DNA from: Nocardia sp. alder85J | GTDB taxonomy: Bacteria; Actinomycetota; Actinomycetes; Mycobacteriales; Mycobacteriaceae | NCBI RefSeq assembly: GCF_020176955.2 | Contig: NZ_JAIUCZ020000004.1 | Coordinates: 682,001-746,000, forward strand | Direction: 5' to 3' | DNA: 64,000 nt | Part shown: in pieces, positions 42,794-51,721 of the stretch | Layout: every line of letters starts with the position of its first letter | Numbering within the stretch: position 1 is the stretch's first letter | Position numbers and translations under genes: made by a program | The notes under the pieces: model-generated | Databases searched by the model: none | The model's input: only the letters and a program-made list of their open reading frames with translations | Told to the model about the DNA's origin: nothing

Positions 42794-43248
42794 CCGAACT
42801 CGATCACACGCATTGGATGAATCGGGCCATCGAACTGGCGAAGTTGTGCCCGGTGGTGGAGGGCGCGTTCTCGGTGGGCGCGGTGATCGTCGGCGCCGAC
42901 GGCGAGGAGATCTCGACCGGCTATTCCCGTGAGACCGATGCGAAGGTGCACGCGGAGGAGTCGGCTCTCGACAAGCTCGACAAGGCGGATCCGCGGCTGG
43001 CGACGGCGACGATCTACAGCACTTTGGAGCCGTGCTCGGAGCGCGCGACGAAGACCCGCCTGCCCTGCACGGACCGGATCCTCGAGGCGAAGATCCCGAC
43101 GGTGGTGATCGCCTGGCGTGAGCCGTCGACGTTCGTGGAGGACTGCGTCGGTGTGGAGAAGCTGGCTCAGGAAGGTGTCACTGTCATCGAGATGCCCGAA
43201 CTGGCCGAGGCGGCGATGGAGATGAACCGGCACCTGAACCTGTCGTAG
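42790..43248 (+). CDS. RibD N-terminal-type pyrimidine/CMP deaminase
   Basis: 152 residues from GTG 42790, overlapping the reductase stop by GTGA. Zinc ligands of the cytidine deaminase superfamily are clear: HAEE with catalytic Glu near 56-59 and PCSERATKTRLPC near 78-90. The short insert between the two Cys resembles RibD deaminases. Together with the upstream reductase it reconstitutes both RibD activities as separate, translationally coupled proteins under the XRE regulator. A nucleotide-derived metabolite pathway or nucleotide-pool function is likely, but unproved. Confidence 0.88.
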   Translation: MTELDHTHWMNRAIELAKLCPVVEGAFSVGAVIVGADGEEISTGYSRETDAKVHAEESALDKLDKADPRLATATIYSTLEPCSERATKTRLPCTDRILEAKIPTVVIAWREPSTFVEDCVGVEKLAQEGVTVIEMPELAEAAMEMNRHLNLS

Positions 43249-43444
43249 GCGCGGGCTGGGGCGCTTCGGCTGGGCAGAGTTGCGCGACGTGTAGACGGCT
43301 GTGGCCGCTACCGGTCTCGATGGCGAACTCGCACAGGCCCAGCCATGCGCCGTCGGTGGTGCGTGCCCGTCATTGGCGGAGGACAGGCACGGTCGCAGTG
43401 AGGTCGAGCCCGCCGGCCTTAGCCGGGTCTAGATAAGCAGACGC

Positions 43445-44095
43445 CTACTTCGACTTCCGGTCGGAGATGTGGCGAGCAATGATCTGCGCAGTCAACATGG
43501 GATTCCAGATAGCACGCAAGAGCTGAGCGGCAAACTCGCCGAAGCCACCCGGGTCGAAGGCGAGGAGGAGCGCCAAAGCGACGTAGCCACCTCCGATCGT
43601 AATGAAGGGCCACGCGGACGAATCACCGCGCGCTGTGGCAACGGCACCTAAGGCCAGAAACACCAGACCAAACGCAGCCATCATTAACCCGAGCCCGAGC
43701 CGCTGTGTGGTCGCTTGAGCGGCGGCCCGCGCCTGCACGATAGCGTCGACCTGCTCCTCAGCATTGGAGGACTCGGAAGGCGTTTCAGATGCTTCGACCT
43801 TTGGCAAATCGCCCAGTTTGTCGACTTCTCGGATCTCGCCCAGTGTCAGTTCTATCGACTGATACACAGTCTCTTTGCCGGGCAGGTCCTCCGGCCAGTT
43901 GTTGACCACGCCGATGAGCTTTTCCAATTTCTCATGCGGAGTTTTACGTGTGGTCCGCATCGAGAACAGGCCAGCGATGAAGGGCGCGGTTAGCGGGGCT
44001 ACCAGCGCGAGGTATGGGAGCCACCACGGGCCGGGTGAGCCGGACGAGCCGTTGTTGCTCTGCGGTGCAGGATCGGCTGCGAGCCAATGGATCAC
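43445..44095 (-). CDS. Hypothetical membrane protein with three transmembrane segments
   Basis: 216 residues. One N-terminal helix (WWLPYLALVAPLTAPFIAGL) is followed by a roughly 90-residue cytosolic, charged stretch (TTRKTPHEKLEKLIGVVNNW, LTLGEIREVDKLGDLPKVEA) and two C-terminal helices (LGLGLMMAAFGLVFLALGAV, FITIGGGYVALALLLAF). ATG 44095 is the likely start. It resembles membrane-anchored accessory proteins of mobile elements, but I recognise no family. The 195 bp before it (43249-43444) show no gene. Confidence 0.65.
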   Translation of the reverse strand: MIHWLAADPAPQSNNGSSGSPGPWWLPYLALVAPLTAPFIAGLFSMRTTRKTPHEKLEKLIGVVNNWPEDLPGKETVYQSIELTLGEIREVDKLGDLPKVEASETPSESSNAEEQVDAIVQARAAAQATTQRLGLGLMMAAFGLVFLALGAVATARGDSSAWPFITIGGGYVALALLLAFDPGGFGEFAAQLLRAIWNPMLTAQIIARHISDRKSK

Positions 44096-44342
44096 GGGCC
44101 GATCCTGCCAGAAGTCTCTGACTCTGCGTCACCGTTCAAGCGCAACCGTCCCAGCACCCGCCCAGATCGCCCGAGAGCGCGCGAACCGGGATCATCTCCC
44201 TATTGGCATGGTCGAACCCGCTGCGTGGCGTCCGCGACGCAATCGGGTGACGGCCGTGAGCCTTTACTCGCGGGCTGAACCAGGCCGACTCGTTGCTCAT
44301 CCATCCACGACCGAGCCGACCTCAATCCTCTTGGAGGACAGC

Positions 44343-44702
44343 GTGAAACGTTCTTTTCGACTGCGACTGCGTTATCGGGCTGCACTGTATTGGCTGGGCC
44401 ACCTCAATCCACGGACCTGGCCGGCCAGACTTCGGACTGCGCGGTGGCGTCGGCGAATCGATGCCGCGCATAGCGCCGCATTGCTGCATCCCTATCGCGG
44501 CGCGGACTCTGACACCTTGCCCGCCATCGAAGTCGCGGGATCGTTGGTCTTCGTCTACCTCGACCGACAGTGCAAAGCACTGCATGTGTCGGTGGACCTG
44601 GATACCACCGAGCCGTGGCTGCTGGACGCCGACGAGTGCGTCCCGATGCTCATCACGGTCAACGGCACCGCCGTCTACTCCGCTGGCGGAGTCGCATCGT
44701 GA
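44343..44702 (+). CDS. Hypothetical protein (119 aa)
   Basis: GTG 44343 has GGAGGA upstream. The basic N-terminus (SFRLRLRYRAALYWLGHLNP, RTARWRRRIDAAHSAALLHP) is followed by an alpha/beta domain (AGSLVFVYLDRQCKALHVSV, VPMLITVNGTAVYSAGG). Its stop overlaps the next start by GTGA, so the pair is co-translated. No family recognised; it is likely part of the element's own gene set. Confidence 0.6.
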   Translation: MKRSFRLRLRYRAALYWLGHLNPRTWPARLRTARWRRRIDAAHSAALLHPYRGADSDTLPAIEVAGSLVFVYLDRQCKALHVSVDLDTTEPWLLDADECVPMLITVNGTAVYSAGGVAS

Positions 44703-45178
44703 GGCTTCCTAACTCCTCCCGCGCAAAGGATCGACCCGCTGTGTCCGCACCGTGCCCCGGCCACCACCTCCAGGTTCACCAGCACGCGCAGGCGCTTCTG
44801 CGCGAACTGGTCGAACTCGACACTGCCGCCTGCATTCAGAGTCTGTTGTCCGTCGAGGACCTCGACTGCCCGCCCCCCAGCAACGACCTGTACCACCGGA
44901 TCAGAACCGCCGACTCCGCGCTCACGCGGTACCTGATCGAGCACCGCGACCTGTTGGGCACGCTGCCGGACTGGGCGTCGTCGTACGATCTCATCGACAG
45001 ACCCGCCGAAGCCGGCTACGACTTCTCACCCTTCGACAGCACAAGCCCTGCCGACCTCACCGAGCGATCACCACTAGCGATGGCCCGCGACCGGAACTCT
45101 AACTTTAGCGGCGCGAACTTCGACACCGGGTCTTCCCCGCTGCCTGCCCACGACCACGAGGCAAACCCCCGGCGCTGA
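44699..45178 (+). CDS. Hypothetical protein (159 aa), translationally coupled to the upstream gene
   Basis: GTG 44699 overlaps the previous stop. The central helices HAQALLRELVELDTAACIQS and DLYHRIRTADSALTRYLIEH and the segment LLGTLPDWASSYDLIDRPAE look well formed; the last 50 residues are low-complexity (SSPLPAHDHEANPRR). No family recognised. Confidence 0.55.
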   Translation: MRLPNSSRAKDRPAVSAPCPGHHLQVHQHAQALLRELVELDTAACIQSLLSVEDLDCPPPSNDLYHRIRTADSALTRYLIEHRDLLGTLPDWASSYDLIDRPAEAGYDFSPFDSTSPADLTERSPLAMARDRNSNFSGANFDTGSSPLPAHDHEANPRR

Positions 45179-45641
45179 ACGGTGGTCGCTCGCTCGGTGC
45201 TGCGTTCACCGGCGCCCTCGGTCCGCCGTTGCCCGCCGTCCTGACGCCGACGCGATCAAGCAGTGGATCGCCGACCCGCACGCTCCGGCGTTCACGCTGT
45301 CGCAGCCGACCCCCAGACGGCAGCAGACGACGTCGCCGAACTCATCCATGACGCAGTCACCCATGACGTGCGGACCGGAAATCGCGACGGGTCTCCTCAT
45401 CAACGCCACGGACCCTGGCCCCCGCGACACCGGTGACAGCGGCAGCGCGCGCCACTCGCCCCGCCACCGAGGACGTATCGCTTGCCACGGTGGCCCGTTT
45501 CCCACCTCGAACAGGCTGCGTTCACACCGCAACTTTGCTCACCTGACACCGCCGCCTCGGGAACCGGTACCACACCCGAACCCATCGAGAACTTCTCAGC
45601 GTCCCGACTGCCCGAGGCGCACACTCAGGAAAGGGCCACCC
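45179..45641. other. Spacer of about 460 bp without a supported gene
   Basis: The frames here are in-frame extensions of the next genes or opposite-strand shadows. AGGAAAGGG at 45627-45635 is the ribosome-binding site of the next gene. Nothing else noted. Confidence 0.35.
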
Positions 45642-46133
45642 GTGAATATGTTGTGGTACATCGAATTCGCCTCCGGCGAGGAAATACAGGTCGAAGCACC
45701 GACCTGCGCCGACGCTGCCGCGCTCGCGCACCGCCGAGTCCCGGGCGCCATCCTCATCGAGGTGTCGGCCGTGCCCGCGTGGTATGCCCTCGAACTCGCC
45801 TACGGCAACCTCTGGGAGGACCTGCTCGCGCGAGTGATCCGCCCCGACTCACCGGCCCCCGGCGTATGGTCCGACCACGATTGGCTGGCGCTCGTACCCA
45901 CTCGCGCACTCGATGCCGACGGCACGATCCGGCCCACTGGTATCGCCGATTACCGGCACCGGCACCTGCACCGGCTCTGGGGAAACATCCCCTCCGTCCG
46001 GTTCGACGGCGGGCTCGTCCGTATCCAGGCTTTCGGCGCGGCACCCGCGAACCTCATCGCCGTCGTGAACCACTACCTCCGCGGCGACGGCCCGCTCGAC
46101 GCATCACCCACAGCACCGTGCGCGCCGAACTGA
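45642..46133 (+). CDS. Hypothetical protein (163 aa)
   Basis: GTG 45642 lies 6 bp after AGGAAAGGG. It has an N-terminal strand-helix module WYIEFASGEEIQVEAPTCAD, AAALAHRRVPGAILIEVSAV, then VWSDHDWLALVPTRALDADG and a C-terminal RFDGGLVRIQAFGAAPANLI. It is probably soluble. The following gene overlaps its end by 16 bp. No family recognised. Confidence 0.55.
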   Translation: MNMLWYIEFASGEEIQVEAPTCADAAALAHRRVPGAILIEVSAVPAWYALELAYGNLWEDLLARVIRPDSPAPGVWSDHDWLALVPTRALDADGTIRPTGIADYRHRHLHRLWGNIPSVRFDGGLVRIQAFGAAPANLIAVVNHYLRGDGPLDASPTAPCAPN

Positions 46134-47047
46134 ACCTCACCGACACTGCCACCATCCGAGTCGCGGTCCGTACCGCTGAGCCGGTCGGCGGGCAGTGGCG
46201 CATCGCCTATTGCCCCACCGGCGCGCTCGGCGACACCGCCGGTGAAAAGGCCGCGATCGGCGAGCAGCTGCCCGGGGGCTGCCGGGGCGAGGTGATCGTC
46301 CTCGACGCGGTCCCCGGATTCCCGGCAGGGTGCGCAACCCGGTCGAACGCGACTGCGGCACACCACGACACAGTGGGTAGCCCGCACAGCCACTGCGAGC
46401 ACGCCTTCCGGCCGATCCCGCTGCGATCCTCGTTCGATCCCACCACCGCGGGGCCGGTATTCACCGCCCTGGCCACGACCAGCGGACTCGAGATCGAGGC
46501 GCTCGACAGCGACGAATGGATCTGCCGCTGTGGCAATCGGGCCGACCTCCGAGCACTTCGTTGTGCCCCCACCCGTGAGGGTGATCGTCTCCGGCAAGCC
46601 GAAATGGGTGCATCCAACGCGGGCGTGCGGCTTCTTCTCAGCCGGGCCGGGACCGCCGCCGGCGAAACTCTCTACTCCTCAGAGGATCTCGTGAACAACC
46701 ATATCTCCGACACCCACGCCACGATGGGCCGCGCACCTGAGCCCGGTGCCGTCGGTCCCGGTCACCCCAACAGTTCGGTCGACCTCTCGCAGACGTCGCC
46801 AGACCAGGGTGCAGCTGCCGAACGCGAGTGTGGCTGGAGGTGCGGCGACCGGGCTCCGGGCCACGGTCACTTCACGGTGATCGTGCGAGAAACGACCGGC
46901 AAACTGCTGGGCCGTCTCGGCGGTGACGGCACGACCACGCACCGGAGGGTGCATGCCGCGGTCCTATCCCGGGCGCGCGCGGAATATCTCGCCAAGGACA
47001 TCATGGCCCGCCACCAGGACCTCACTGCCACCGTCCGCCCGTTCTGA
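46118..47047 (+). CDS. Hypothetical protein with Cys-rich centre
   Basis: About 309 residues if GTG 46118 is used; the frame is open far upstream, so the start is a guess. Segments with coding character are TATIRVAVRTAEPVGGQWRI, GGCRGEVIVLDAVPGFPAGC, a cysteine cluster DEWICRCGNRADLRALRC near 140 and a C-terminal FTVIVRETTGKLLGRLGGDG with HAAVLSRARAEYLAKDIMAR. The middle is low-complexity. It could be two small genes or one fusion. No function assigned. Confidence 0.4.
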   Translation: MRAELNLTDTATIRVAVRTAEPVGGQWRIAYCPTGALGDTAGEKAAIGEQLPGGCRGEVIVLDAVPGFPAGCATRSNATAAHHDTVGSPHSHCEHAFRPIPLRSSFDPTTAGPVFTALATTSGLEIEALDSDEWICRCGNRADLRALRCAPTREGDRLRQAEMGASNAGVRLLLSRAGTAAGETLYSSEDLVNNHISDTHATMGRAPEPGAVGPGHPNSSVDLSQTSPDQGAAAERECGWRCGDRAPGHGHFTVIVRETTGKLLGRLGGDGTTTHRRVHAAVLSRARAEYLAKDIMARHQDLTATVRPF

Positions 47048-47200
47048 CCCGCAGCTACTCTACCGCCTCCATCGGAAACAACTCGGCCGAACAACTGCCC
47101 CGAACCTGGTAAACCGCTCGCGCTCGGCGAAATGCCCGGGGCCAGCCGAATCATGCGCAGGCCATTCCGTCAACCTTCACAACCGGAAAGGCGGTCGTCG

Positions 47201-48010
47201 ATGGCCGTAAGAACATCAGTGCCGGTGCCCCAATTCGCGCGGGAAATCCTGGCCGAATCGCGCACCGAGGGAAACAAACTGTTTCTCCCGACGCAGCTCA
47301 CACAGTCCGTGTACAAGAAAGTCAACCGGGTGATCGAGGCCATGGGCGGTAAATGGAGCCGCCGAGAACAGGCCCACCTTTTCCCCGGTGACCCTGCCGA
47401 AATCATCGCGGCAGCCGTGGCCAGCGGCAGAACCCCCACCACGGACGGCAAGATCCTCGAGGCGTACTACGCCACACCCGAGCTGTTGGCCACACGCATT
47501 GTCACCGGCGAACACTCCGGCATCGCCGATCTCGAGGCGGGTACCGGCGTCCTGGAGCCCTCTGCGGGCGAGGGGGCGTTGGTGCGGGCGATTCTGCACG
47601 CCAATCCGGACGTGCACGTCACGGCGGTGGAGCCCAATCCCGAACGCGCCGCCACCATCGGATCTGATCCGCGGGTGAGCGTGGTGGTGTCCAGCTTCGA
47701 GCAGTTCGCTGCGACCGCACCCAGGCCGTTCGCTGCGGTGGTGATGAACCCGCCGTTCGCGCTGTCGGGCCAGCCGACGGTGTGGATGGACCACCTCTAC
47801 ACCGCCTGGGACCTGCTGATCCCCGGTGGCCAACTCCTGGCGATCGCGCCCGGCGGCTATACCTGGCGACCCCAGCACAAATACCGGGCGATGCGCGATT
47901 TCATCGCCACACACGGCGGCTACGAGGAACTGCCCGCCCGGGCATTCGCCACCTCCGGCACCGAGGTCGACAGCGTCTTCCTCCACGCCCGTCGCCCGAC
48001 GGACCTCTAG
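47201..48010 (+). CDS. N6-adenine-type DNA methyltransferase (plasmid/phage-like)
   Basis: 269 residues from ATG 47201 (GGAAAGGCGG upstream). The N-terminal region AMGGKWSRREQAHLFPGDPA is a small adaptor seen in element-borne methylases. The SAM-binding motif VLEPSAGEGALVRAILHANP with VTAVEPNPERA follows near 130-160, then the catalytic motif VVMNPPFAL (NPPF) near 195. It would methylate adenine N6 in DNA. No restriction endonuclease is adjacent. The TAG stop lies within the CTAG duplicated by the IS701-type insertion, and the gene's own terminator hairpin was displaced to 51736, so the reading frame itself is intact. Confidence 0.85.
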   Translation: MAVRTSVPVPQFAREILAESRTEGNKLFLPTQLTQSVYKKVNRVIEAMGGKWSRREQAHLFPGDPAEIIAAAVASGRTPTTDGKILEAYYATPELLATRIVTGEHSGIADLEAGTGVLEPSAGEGALVRAILHANPDVHVTAVEPNPERAATIGSDPRVSVVVSSFEQFAATAPRPFAAVVMNPPFALSGQPTVWMDHLYTAWDLLIPGGQLLAIAPGGYTWRPQHKYRAMRDFIATHGGYEELPARAFATSGTEVDSVFLHARRPTDL

Positions 48011-49394
48011 CACGACAGTTGTATTTCGTTGTTTTGTAATCGTTTCTGTTGGTGGCGGAGTTGTCGGGCGTGTGCTTGGTGGCGGCGGCGCCAGTGGCAG
48101 GTGGCGAGTGCGTGGGTGAGGGTGCGGGCGGGGTGGAGCACTATCGCCAGGAGACGGCGGATGTCGGCGACTGTGATTCGGCCCAGCCCGCGTGGGCTTT
48201 TGGGTCGGTGGCGGCGGTGACGGCGAGGAAGGCGTGGGCGAGCATGGCGAGGGTGATGTGCCGGTACCAGGGATGCCATTTGCGGACTTGGTAGTGGTCG
48301 AGGCCGCACTGGTCCTTGGCGGCCTGGAAGCACTCTTCGACCGCCCATCGGGCGCCGGCCACGGCCACGACCTGTTCCCGCTCGATGGTGGCGGGGTGGA
48401 AGCACAGGTAATAGGCGATATCGGCAGGGTTGTCGAGGGATCGGCGGGCCAGCAGGGTTCTGGTGTATCCGGCGGGGAGGTCACCGAAATTGGGGAGGGT
48501 GGCCCAGGCCCAGTCGTATTCGCGTTCGCCGCGTTCACCGAGTCCTGCCGAGACGCGGTGCCAGGCTTGTGCGGGTGCTCGGGCGACGAGGGTGTCGACG
48601 CGGCGGCGGCCGTCGAGGTCGGGCACGGTGTGCCGGACCGGCACCTCGAGGACGTAGGACAGGCGGCGGGTCTCGCAGAAGGCCCGGAACCGGCCGTCGC
48701 GGCCGTAGGCAGAGTCCGCGGCCACCCATCCTGCGGGCACTCCGGCGTCCAGGGTCCGGGCGATCATCATCTCCGCGAGCCTGGGCTTCGTCAGAAGACC
48801 TGTACTGCAACGTGTTTCGGGTATGCCTGCTTCGATACAGCGATCGCGGTCACCGATCCACGACTCGGGCAGGTAGAGCTCTCGGTCGATCAGCGCCCGG
48901 CCCGAGCGCCCGGCGTAGGCGAGGAACACCCCGAGCTGAGAATTCTCCACACGCCCGGCCGTCCCGGAGTACTGGCGTTGCACACCCGCGGACTTCACCC
49001 CCTTCTTCAAGAACCCGGTCTCGTCCGGAACCAGGACTCCATCAGGGCAGGCCAGCGCCTCGGCGACGTACGCCCGCAGGCAATCGCGCAACTCGTCGGC
49101 GTCCCACCGCGACCGATTCAAGAAATGTTGTAACCGGCCCGGATCCTCCTCTCCCGCAGCCTCGGACAACTGCCACGTATTCTTCCGCTCCACCGGCGCC
49201 AGCAACCCCGTCAGATACGACCGCGCCCACCGCCGCGGCTCCGCCCGATAGAACACCCCCGCCACCCGCGCGAACACCTCATCGAAACTCACTCGCCACG
49301 CCGAAACATCCTCTGCGGCAACATCACCCAGCACGAGACGACAAGGTATCCCACCATCGGTCCGACTGCAAAACAACGAAATACAACTGTCGTG
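48011..49394 (-). mobile_element. IS701-family insertion sequence A
   Basis: 1384 bp bounded by perfect 26-bp terminal inverted repeats (48011-48036 beginning CACGACAGTTGTATT, and 49369-49394) and by CTAG target duplications at 48007-48010 and 49395-49398. It contains one transposase gene on the minus strand. It is inserted exactly at the stop codon of the methyltransferase gene and abuts element B at the shared CTAG. Confidence 0.92.
48141..49334 (-). CDS. IS701-family transposase (zero-frame product)
   Basis: About 397 residues from GTG 49334; a TTG start inside the terminal repeat is possible. DDE-type core: the first Asp in DGVLVPDETGFLKKG (near 105), the second in AGWVAADSAYGRDG (near 200) and the Glu in GARWAVEECFQAAKDQCGLDHYQVR (near 340). 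The zero frame ends after ATDPKAHAGWAESQSPT. A slippery CCCAAAA (48198-48204, minus strand) allows a -1 shift into a frame encoding GRITVADIRRLLAIVL and WRRRHQAHARQ, the normal family C-terminus, which runs to the TAG inside the flanking CTAG at 48007. The full product is probably made by frameshifting. Confidence 0.88.
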   Translation of the reverse strand: MLGDVAAEDVSAWRVSFDEVFARVAGVFYRAEPRRWARSYLTGLLAPVERKNTWQLSEAAGEEDPGRLQHFLNRSRWDADELRDCLRAYVAEALACPDGVLVPDETGFLKKGVKSAGVQRQYSGTAGRVENSQLGVFLAYAGRSGRALIDRELYLPESWIGDRDRCIEAGIPETRCSTGLLTKPRLAEMMIARTLDAGVPAGWVAADSAYGRDGRFRAFCETRRLSYVLEVPVRHTVPDLDGRRRVDTLVARAPAQAWHRVSAGLGERGEREYDWAWATLPNFGDLPAGYTRTLLARRSLDNPADIAYYLCFHPATIEREQVVAVAGARWAVEECFQAAKDQCGLDHYQVRKWHPWYRHITLAMLAHAFLAVTAATDPKAHAGWAESQSPTSAVSWR

Positions 49395-49443
49395 CTAGTA
49401 CTCCAGCATCACTTCGTGATGTTGTTGGGTAGCATGTGTTTTC

Positions 49444-50637
49444 GTGGTGGTTGGTGAGGATCTGGTCGCGTGGTCGGCTGGGCTGGAGGAGTTGTTCGGT
49501 CGGGTGGCGGGCCGGTTTCATCGTGCGGAGCCGCGATGGCGGGCCAGGATGTATGTGCGGGGGTTGCTGGCGCCGTTGGCGGGGAAGAACGGTTGGACGC
49601 TGGCCGAGGCTGCGGGTGATGTGACGCCGATCGGGATGCAGCGGCTGTTGAACGCGGCGGCGTGGGATGTCGACGGTGTGCGTGACGACGCGCGTGCCTA
49701 TGCCGTCGAGCACCTGGGCGACGCGGACGGTGTGCTCGTCGTCGACGAGACCGGGTTTCTGAAGAAGGGTGTGAAATCCGCTGGGGTGCAACGTCAGTAC
49801 TCGGGTACGGCCGGCCGGATCGAGAATTGCCAGCTCGGTGTGTTCTGTGCTTATACGAGTGTGAAGGGCCGCACGCTGATCGATCGGGAGTTGTATCTGC
49901 CGAAGTCGTGGACCGGTGATCGGGACCGCTGCCGGACCGCCGGGGTGCCCGACGAGGTGGAGTTCGCGACGAAACAGGTTCTGGCGCAACGGATGCTGGC
50001 GCGGGCGCTGGATGCGGGGGTGCCCGCGCGGTGGGTCACCGCCGACGAGGCATACGGGGGTGATTCGAAGTTCCGCCGCTGGCTCGAGCGGCGCCGGATC
50101 GGGTATGTGGTGGCTGTGCCCAGCAACGCACCGGTGGTGTCACTGCGAGGCAGCTGGCGCGCCGATCAGATCGTCGCGGACGCGCCACCGGAGGCGTGGA
50201 AACGTCTGTCCTGCGGTGACGGCGCGAAGGGGCCTCGATTGTTCGACTGGGCCGTGGCCACGCTGCCCAGCGTCAGCGAGGCCGGCAGCGGATGGCGGCG
50301 CTGGCTTCTGGCCCGCCGGTCATTGACCCGCGGCACCAACGGTGAACTGGAGGTCGCTTATTACTTCTGCGGTGCCCCAGCCGGTACCAGCGACGCCGAT
50401 CTGGTCCGGGTTGCCGGTGCCCGCTGGGCGGTCGAGGACTGTTTCCAGACCGCGAAAACCGAAGTCGGGCTGGACCAGTACCAGGTCCGCCGCTACGACG
50501 CCTGGTATCGGCACATCACCCTCGCGATGCTCGCCCACACCTACCTCGCCGTCACCGCCGCGATCTCCCCAAAAGTATTGGCAGCGGCCTCATTCCACTC
50601 ACCCTCGGAGAGATCAAACGTCTCCTGGCACACCTGA
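49444..50637 (+). CDS. IS701-family transposase (zero-frame product)
   Basis: 397 residues, paralogous to the element A transposase. The DDE core is intact: DGVLVVDETGFLKKG near 100, ARWVTADEAYGGDS near 200 and GARWAVEDCFQTAKTEVGLDQYQVR near 325. The zero frame ends in non-homologous LAAASFHSPSERSNVSWHT, whereas a -1 shift at CCCAAAA (50568-50574) gives GSGLIPLTLGEIKRLLAHLI and ALHWSAWRRRHQHHAKQ, the expected family C-terminus, ending at TAG 50766-50768 in the target duplication. The frameshifted product would be 441 residues. ATG 49444 is 45 bp inside the left end. Confidence 0.88.
   Translation: MVVGEDLVAWSAGLEELFGRVAGRFHRAEPRWRARMYVRGLLAPLAGKNGWTLAEAAGDVTPIGMQRLLNAAAWDVDGVRDDARAYAVEHLGDADGVLVVDETGFLKKGVKSAGVQRQYSGTAGRIENCQLGVFCAYTSVKGRTLIDRELYLPKSWTGDRDRCRTAGVPDEVEFATKQVLAQRMLARALDAGVPARWVTADEAYGGDSKFRRWLERRRIGYVVAVPSNAPVVSLRGSWRADQIVADAPPEAWKRLSCGDGAKGPRLFDWAVATLPSVSEAGSGWRRWLLARRSLTRGTNGELEVAYYFCGAPAGTSDADLVRVAGARWAVEDCFQTAKTEVGLDQYQVRRYDAWYRHITLAMLAHTYLAVTAAISPKVLAAASFHSPSERSNVSWHT
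50568..50574 (+). other. Candidate -1 ribosomal frameshift heptamer C CCA AAA
   Basis: The classical X XXY YYZ slippery pattern is positioned so that slipping joins the zero frame to the frame encoding the conserved C-terminus. The same heptamer occurs at the equivalent place in element A (48198-48204, minus strand). Confidence 0.7.
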
Positions 50638-50768
50638 TCACCCCGACCCCGAACCTCACGGCGGCACTGCACTGGTCGGCCTGGCGCAGGCGACACCAGC
50701 ACCACGCCAAACAAGCCCACCACCAGCGGCGACACCGATTACATCACGAAGTGATGCTGGAGTACTAG

Positions 50769-51721
50769 GGCGTGTCTCCCAATAGATCGGTGGCGGTGCG
50801 GCAGCATGGTCGTCGTGGTTGTGGTTGGTGATCGGTTTCGGGTGTTGACGGATGCGCAGTGGGAGTTGCTGGAGTTGCTGCTGCCGAAATCCGAAGGGCG
50901 CGTGGGCCGTAACTTCAGTGATAGCCGCCTGATCGTGGAGGGATTGCTGTACCGGCTGCGGGTCAGCGGGCCGTGGCGGGACCTGCCGGCGGTGTTCGGG
51001 CCGTGGCAGACGGTGTGGAAGCGCCATCGCCGCTATGCCGCTGATGGGACGTGGGACAAGGTGCTGATCGCGTTGGCCGCGCTGGCCGACGTGTCCGGTG
51101 ATCTGGACTGGGTGGCGTCGATCGACACCACGATCGTGCGGGTTCACCAGCACGGTGCGAACGCCGCCCGCCACACAGGGGGCTCCCTCGAATTACACGA
51201 ATCTGCTCGATGAGCCTGCCGATCACGGGATCGGCCGGTCTCGTGGCGGGCTGACGACGAAGATCCACCTGATCACCGATGGTGCCGGTCGCGGCCTGTC
51301 GGTGCTGATCACGCCCGGTCAGGCCGGCGACAGTCCCTTTCTCGGTGAGGTGCTCGACGGTGTCAGGGTGCCCCGCCTCGGCGGCGGGGCACCACGGACG
51401 AATCCGGACGCACTGCTCGGCGACAAGGCGTATTCGTCGGCAGCGAATCGGAAACTGCTGCGCCGCAGACGGATACGAGCTGTCATTCCCGAGCGTGCCG
51501 ATCAGCTCGCCAATCGGAAACGCAAGGGCCGTGACGGTGGCAGGGCGCCCTCGTTCGACCGGGAGGCGTACAAGGGACGCAACGTCGTCGAACGGGCCTT
51601 CAACAAGGCCAAACAGTGGCGGGCCGTCGCCACCCGCTACGACAAGCTGGCGCTGACCTACCGTGCAGGCGTCGTCATGGCCCTCGTAGTCGAATGGCTC
51701 AAACTATTGGGAGACAAGACC
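50769..51721 (+). mobile_element. IS5-family (IS427-like) insertion sequence C
   Basis: 953 bp with imperfect inverted ends GGGCGTGTCTCCCAATAG and its right-end counterpart GGTCTTGTCTCCCAATAG read inward, flanked by TAG at 50766-50768 and 51722-51724. The left TAG is part of the CTAG next to element B. Two overlapping frames encode the transposase. With A and B it forms a run of three elements with no unique DNA between them. Confidence 0.85.
50806..51213 (+). CDS. IS5-family transposase, first frame (orfA)
   Basis: 135 residues: the DUF4096-type N-terminal domain (LTDAQWELLELLLPKSEGRV, LIVEGLLYRLRVSGPWRDLP, FGPWQTVWKRHRRYAADGTW) followed by the first catalytic Asp in DWVASIDTTIVRVHQHGANA. 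Homology leaves this frame at the G5 run 51178-51182; the terminal residues RHTGGSLELHESAR are not conserved. A frameshift at the G-run joins it to the second frame, as in two-frame IS5 elements. Confidence 0.8.
   Translation: MVVVVVVGDRFRVLTDAQWELLELLLPKSEGRVGRNFSDSRLIVEGLLYRLRVSGPWRDLPAVFGPWQTVWKRHRRYAADGTWDKVLIALAALADVSGDLDWVASIDTTIVRVHQHGANAARHTGGSLELHESAR

Larger units (their letters stand above)
49399..50764 (+). mobile_element. IS701-family insertion sequence B
   Basis: 1366 bp bounded by perfect 24-bp inverted repeats (49399-49422 beginning TACTCCAGCATCACT, and 50741-50764) and by CTAG at 49395-49398 and 50765-50768. It is opposite in orientation to element A and shares its left CTAG with it. 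The ends and protein are related to but clearly distinct from A, so this is a different element and not a duplicate. Confidence 0.92.

Noticed and set aside
45482..46117. Extension of the 46118-47047 frame to 45482
   Set aside because: It overlaps the better-supported 45642-46133 gene and is Arg/Pro-rich.
48007..48010. Methyltransferase truncated by IS insertion
   Set aside because: The pre-insertion sequence GACCTCTAG already ends in TAG, so the insertion fell on the native stop.
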